From Mesorhizobium sp. (GTDB lineage: Bacteria; Pseudomonadota; Alphaproteobacteria; Rhizobiales; Rhizobiaceae), in NCBI GenBank assembly GCA_004020545.1, contig SAQE01000004.1, positions 124,001 through 188,000 on the forward strand: a stretch of DNA of 64,000 nt. The letters run 5' to 3'. The translations under genes were made by a program, and so were the position numbers. The notes beneath the pieces were generated by a model. The model was not told where the DNA came from. It did no database searches and saw only the letters and a list, made by a program, of their open reading frames with translations. Below, piece after piece: positions 60,564 through 64,000 of this stretch (its first letter is position 1; every line of letters starts with the position of its first letter).

Positions 60564-62330
60564 ATGTATCGCGCACCGGTCGAGGACATAGCCTTCACGC
60601 TGAAACATGTGGCTGGGCTGAAGCCGGCGCTGGATGCCGGCACCTTCGGCGATCTCGGCGAGGACCTCGTCGACGCGATCCTGGCCGAAGCCGGCCGCTT
60701 TGCCAGCGAGGAGGTGGCGCCGCTCTACAAGATCGGCGACGAGCACGGCGCGGTGCTGAAAGATGCGGCCGTCACCACGCCGCCCGGCTGGAAGGAGCTT
60801 TACCGGCGCTGGATCGAAGGCGGCTGGAATGCGCTGTCGGGGCCGGAGGAATTCGGCGGCCAGGGCCTGCCCACCATGCTCGCCGTCGCCGCGCTCGAAA
60901 TGTGGAATTCCGCCGCCATGGCCTTCGGCATCGGCCCGACGCTCACCATGGGGGCGGTGGAAGCGCTCGACAAGCACGCGTCGGAGGCGCTCAAGGCGAA
61001 GTATCTCGCCAGGCTCGTCTCCGGCGAGTGGATGGGCACGATGAACCTGACCGAGCCGCAGGCTGGTTCGGACCTGGCGGCCCTGCGCGCCCGTGCCGAG
61101 CCCGCCGGTGACGGCACCTACCGCATCTTCGGCCAGAAGATTTTCATCACCTATGGCGAGCACGATTTCACCGACAACATCGTGCACCTGGTGCTGGCGC
61201 GGCTTCCCGACGCGCCGGCCGGCACGCGCGGAATCTCGCTGTTCCTGGTGCCGAAATTCCTGGTCAATGACGACGGCTCGCTGGGTGCGCGCAACGACGT
61301 CTTCTGTTCCGGCCTCGAGCGCAAGCTCGGCATCCACGCCTCGCCGACCTGCACGATGATCTATGGCGACGGTTTTGAGGGCATGACGCCTGGCGCCATC
61401 GGCTGGCTGATCGGCGAAGAGAACAAGGGGCTGGCCTGCATGTTCACGATGATGAACAACGCCCGCCTTGCCGTCGGCATGCAGGGCGTGGCGGTGGCCG
61501 AGACAGCTACGCAAAAAGCGATCGCCTATGCCAACGAGCGCCGCCAGGGCAAGGCCTCGGACTATGCCGGGTCCGGCATGGCGCCGATCGTTCATCACCC
61601 GGACGTGCAGCGCAATCTTTTGACGATGAAAGCGCTGACCCAGATCGCGCGGGCTATCAGCTATTCCTGCGCACATGCCATCGACCGCGCCCGCGTTGCC
61701 GAGGGCGAGGCCGCCGCCACCTGGCGCGACCGCGCCAATCTGCTGACGCCGCTTGCCAAAGCCTTTTCCACCGATGTCGGCGTCGAGGTCGCTTCGCTCG
61801 GCGTCCAGGTGCATGGCGGCATGGGTTTCATCGAGGAGACGGGCGCGGCTGCGCTCTATCGCGATGCACGCATCGCGCCGATCTATGAAGGCACCAACGG
61901 CATCCAGGCGATCGACCTCGTCTCGCGAAAACTGCCGCTCGGCGGCGGCGAGCATGTGCATCGCTATATCGGCGAACTGAAGGCGGTCGCCGATGGGGTG
62001 CGCACCTCAAACATCGAAGGCTTCGGCCGCACCGCCGACAACCTTGATCGGGCGCTCGCCGATCTCGACGAAGCAACGCGTTTCCTGCAGAGGCTGATGG
62101 CCGACGGCAAGGCCGATGCCGCAATGGCCGGCGCCACGCCCTACCTTCGGCTGATGTCACTTGCCGCCGGCGGCGCCTATCTGGCGCAGGGCGGCCTTGC
62201 CGACCGTGGCCGAGTTCCGCTTTGCCGCTTCTTTGCCGAAAACCTGCTTGGCGAGACGCGCGCTCTGAAGGAACGCGTCATCGGCGGCGCCGACAGCCTC
62301 GCCGCCGCCGGCAAGGCGCTGATCGCCTGA
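60564..62330 (+). CDS. Acyl-CoA dehydrogenase
   Basis: 588 residues, the long class of acyl-CoA dehydrogenases with an extra C-terminal domain. 'YRAPVEDIAFTLKHVAGL' is the usual N-terminus; 'MNLTEPQAGSDLAALRARA' and 'KIFITYGEHDFTDN' are substrate/FAD motifs; 'GGMGFIEETGAAALYRDARI' and 'YEGTNGIQAIDLVSRKL' are conserved C-terminal features. GGAGGAGGAG precedes the ATG. It likely works with the enoyl-CoA hydratase 27 bases downstream in beta-oxidation-like degradation. Confidence 0.93.
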   Translation: MYRAPVEDIAFTLKHVAGLKPALDAGTFGDLGEDLVDAILAEAGRFASEEVAPLYKIGDEHGAVLKDAAVTTPPGWKELYRRWIEGGWNALSGPEEFGGQGLPTMLAVAALEMWNSAAMAFGIGPTLTMGAVEALDKHASEALKAKYLARLVSGEWMGTMNLTEPQAGSDLAALRARAEPAGDGTYRIFGQKIFITYGEHDFTDNIVHLVLARLPDAPAGTRGISLFLVPKFLVNDDGSLGARNDVFCSGLERKLGIHASPTCTMIYGDGFEGMTPGAIGWLIGEENKGLACMFTMMNNARLAVGMQGVAVAETATQKAIAYANERRQGKASDYAGSGMAPIVHHPDVQRNLLTMKALTQIARAISYSCAHAIDRARVAEGEAAATWRDRANLLTPLAKAFSTDVGVEVASLGVQVHGGMGFIEETGAAALYRDARIAPIYEGTNGIQAIDLVSRKLPLGGGEHVHRYIGELKAVADGVRTSNIEGFGRTADNLDRALADLDEATRFLQRLMADGKADAAMAGATPYLRLMSLAAGGAYLAQGGLADRGRVPLCRFFAENLLGETRALKERVIGGADSLAAAGKALIA

Positions 62331-62357
62331 ACAGCCTAACATTCGAAGGAACCGACC

Positions 62358-63113
62358 GTGACCGACCATATCCTCATCGAGCGCCAGGGCGCAGTGCAGA
62401 TCATCCGCATGAACCGGCCGGACAAGAAGAACGCGCTGACGCGCGCCATGTACGCCAAGATGTCGGCCGCCCTTGTCGAGGGGGACGCCGATCCGGCGGT
62501 TCGCGTCCATGTCTTCCTCGGCGTTCCGGGTGCCTTTTCCGCCGGCAACGACCTTGCCGACTTCCTCGTCGTCGCTACCGGCGGCGAGGGTGGCAACGAG
62601 GTCTGGGATTTCCTGATGGCGCTGGCCAAGGCTGAAAAGCCGATGGTGTCGGGTGTCGACGGCATCGCGGTCGGCATCGGCACCACGCTCAACCTGCATT
62701 GCGACCTGACCTTCGCCACGCCGCGCACGCTCTTCCGCACGCCCTTCGTCGACCTCGGCCTCGTGCCGGAGGCCGGCTCGAGCCTGCTGGCGCCGCAGAT
62801 CCTCGGCCGGCAGGGCGCCTTCGCGCTGCTGGGCCTCGGCGAAGGTTTCTCCGCCGAGCGCGCCAAGTCCGCCGGACTGATCTATGAGGTGGTCGCGGGA
62901 GACGCGCTGGAAGGTGCGGTGCTCGCCGCTGCCGATGAGATCGCCGCCAAGCCGCCGCAGGCGCTGAAGATCGCCCGCGACCTGATGCGCGGCTCGCGTG
63001 AAGATCTCATCGCTCGCATCAAGGTGGAAAGCGAACATTTCCACGAGCGGTTGAAGTCCGACGAGGCACGCGCCGCGCTCACCGCTTTCATGACGCGCAA
63101 GAAGGCGAGCTGA
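62358..63113 (+). CDS. Enoyl-CoA hydratase/isomerase family protein
   Basis: 251 residues of the crotonase fold: 'RMNRPDKKNALTRAMYAKM', oxyanion-hole region 'GAFSAGNDLADFL' and 'GVDGIAVGIGTTLNLHCDL'. The position of the second catalytic Glu is occupied by 'LGLVPEAGSSLL', which retains a Glu. Adds water across, or isomerises, an enoyl-CoA; likely same operon as the acyl-CoA dehydrogenase. Confidence 0.9.
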   Translation: MTDHILIERQGAVQIIRMNRPDKKNALTRAMYAKMSAALVEGDADPAVRVHVFLGVPGAFSAGNDLADFLVVATGGEGGNEVWDFLMALAKAEKPMVSGVDGIAVGIGTTLNLHCDLTFATPRTLFRTPFVDLGLVPEAGSSLLAPQILGRQGAFALLGLGEGFSAERAKSAGLIYEVVAGDALEGAVLAAADEIAAKPPQALKIARDLMRGSREDLIARIKVESEHFHERLKSDEARAALTAFMTRKKAS

Positions 63114-63320
63114 TTTCGGCACGGGCAGGTTGTGCCTTGTCCAGGGGAAACTCGCGTCTGGCGCGACTTTTGTCTGTACACGAGGGTCTTCACGCCCTAT
63201 CTGACAAATCCTGCGGGCGGGGGCCTGGTCGGTGGAGAGGACATGGCCCGCAACGTTGCCGTCGATTTGCAAGCTTTGAAGACGATCAGGGGCTTGCATT
63301 GACGCATTGAACGCTCCGAC

Positions 63321-64000
63321 ATGCTTGCCGATGCCGCAAAGCCGCTGGTGCTGACATTCAGGCTCTGGTGGCGCTTCTGGCCGCAACTGGTCGCCATGGT
63401 GCTGTTGGGTATCGTGTTCGGCGATCTCTTCATGCAGCTTGCAGCGCGTACCGCCTTGCTCAACCACATGGCGGGCCTGGCTCTGCTGACGCTGGTTGCC
63501 CTGACGCAGCTCATCGTCACCGTCGCCATGTTTCAGATGCTGCTGCCTGCCTTGCCGGCAACACGTGCCGCGCAGCAGGCGGCCCAAGGCGAAAGCGAAG
63601 CCGAACCGCGAACCGGCAGCGCGCGGCTGGCGCGCATGATCACGGTCGCGCTGCTGCCCTTTTTCGCCTACTACGCCGCCTGGGGCTTTCTCGGCGACAC
63701 GGTGCGGCAATACTCCCGCGTCGCGCTCGACATGGCGCCTTTCGGCGGAGGGACGGGCAACGTTCTCGATGTGCTCGATTCGCGCTGGCTGGTCTTTTCG
63801 GTCGTCATCTCCTGGCTGATCCGGCGCTTCGCCACCGGCATGCAGACGCGCGGCCGATCGCGCTCCTTCTGGCAGATCGTCGTGGTCATCTGCGAGACCA
63901 ACTGGATCTTCATCGGTCTCTACGTGATCTCGCGCTGGAAGGACGAGGTCGTCGGCTGGATCATGAGCCGCAATTTGTTTTCGGCACTGCAGGCCGCCGC
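63321..64000 (+). CDS. Membrane protein, 5' part (runs past window end)
   Basis: An open frame from ATG 63321 to the last base, at least 226 residues. It has several hydrophobic helices: 'PQLVAMVLLGIVFGDLFMQL', 'MAGLALLTLVALTQLIVTV', 'MITVALLPFFAYYAAWGFL', 'WLVFSVVISWLIRRF' and 'FIGLYVISRW', with a cytoplasmic-type loop in between. No family was recognised. There is no good Shine-Dalgarno sequence at 63321; a better one (GGAGAGGA) precedes ATG 63243, whose frame stops after 19 codons. Confidence 0.7.
   Translation, partial: MLADAAKPLVLTFRLWWRFWPQLVAMVLLGIVFGDLFMQLAARTALLNHMAGLALLTLVALTQLIVTVAMFQMLLPALPATRAAQQAAQGESEAEPRTGSARLARMITVALLPFFAYYAAWGFLGDTVRQYSRVALDMAPFGGGTGNVLDVLDSRWLVFSVVISWLIRRFATGMQTRGRSRSFWQIVVVICETNWIFIGLYVISRWKDEVVGWIMSRNLFSALQAA

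Noticed and set aside
1-64000. tRNA, rRNA and CRISPR arrays
   Set aside because: No cloverleaf with TTC-loop sequence, no rRNA segment and no regularly spaced identical repeats were seen on either strand; the repeats present are inverted, dispersed palindromes.

Overview
The window looks like chromosomal DNA of a Mesorhizobium-type alphaproteobacterium (Rhizobiales, Phyllobacteriaceae). Four things point there: high GC with strong GC3 bias, a split F0 ATP synthase operon (a, c, b', b), a BacA/SbmA peptide transporter, and an Opp-type alpha-galactoside cluster of the agp/aga kind. Several families of palindromic intergenic repeats typical of rhizobia are also present. No rRNA, tRNA or CRISPR array was recognised. 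Names rest on reading motifs and gene order; no database search was run.

Layout. 1-9 kb: end of a 2-dehydropantoate reductase, a frameshifted LigT-like gene, an ArsR/SRPBCC pair with a palindromic operator, an ArsC-like reductase, a DUF488 protein, an M29 aminopeptidase, a LysR regulator, an MFS transporter and bacA. 9-19 kb: polysaccharide deacetylase, yfgM-der, a LysR/MFS divergon, a SleB-type cell wall hydrolase and the atpI-atpB-atpE-atpF'-atpF operon with its promoter, an internal stem-loop and a terminator. 19-33 kb: rnhB, a PA0069-type radical SAM protein, a small glycosyltransferase, a dioxygenase-like protein, a GFA protein, moaB-ispE, a small membrane protein, an S49 peptidase, a trmN6-like methyltransferase, a DUF2007 protein, polyprenyl diphosphate synthase, a biotin module (bioR, bioY, two BioR boxes) and a large TPR protein. 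33-41 kb: glyQ-glyS, a hyperacidic protein, two secreted proteins, tsaC and an FAD-linked dehydrogenase.

41251-44549 is a 3.3-kb IS1595-type transposon with 27-bp inverted ends and an 8-bp target duplication. It carries an intact Fic (AMPylase) gene and a small winged-helix-like protein gene, while its own transposase is broken by three frameshifts. It inserted inside a rhizobial palindromic repeat.

44.5-64 kb: DUF6101 gene, ubiA, purD, then a complete alpha-galactoside system: AraC regulator, two GH4 glycosidases, a binding protein, two permeases and a double ATPase. After it come a GH25 lysozyme, a TacAT-like toxin-antitoxin pair with a palindromic operator, a zinc-ribbon protein, an acyl-CoA dehydrogenase/enoyl-CoA hydratase pair behind a LiuR-like site, and a membrane protein cut by the window end.

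The most unusual signals are the Fic-carrying transposon, two genes whose coding sequence includes palindromic repeat DNA (glyS and the secreted-protein gene at 37999-38574), and an ispE gene whose conserved N-terminus lies upstream of any canonical start codon.
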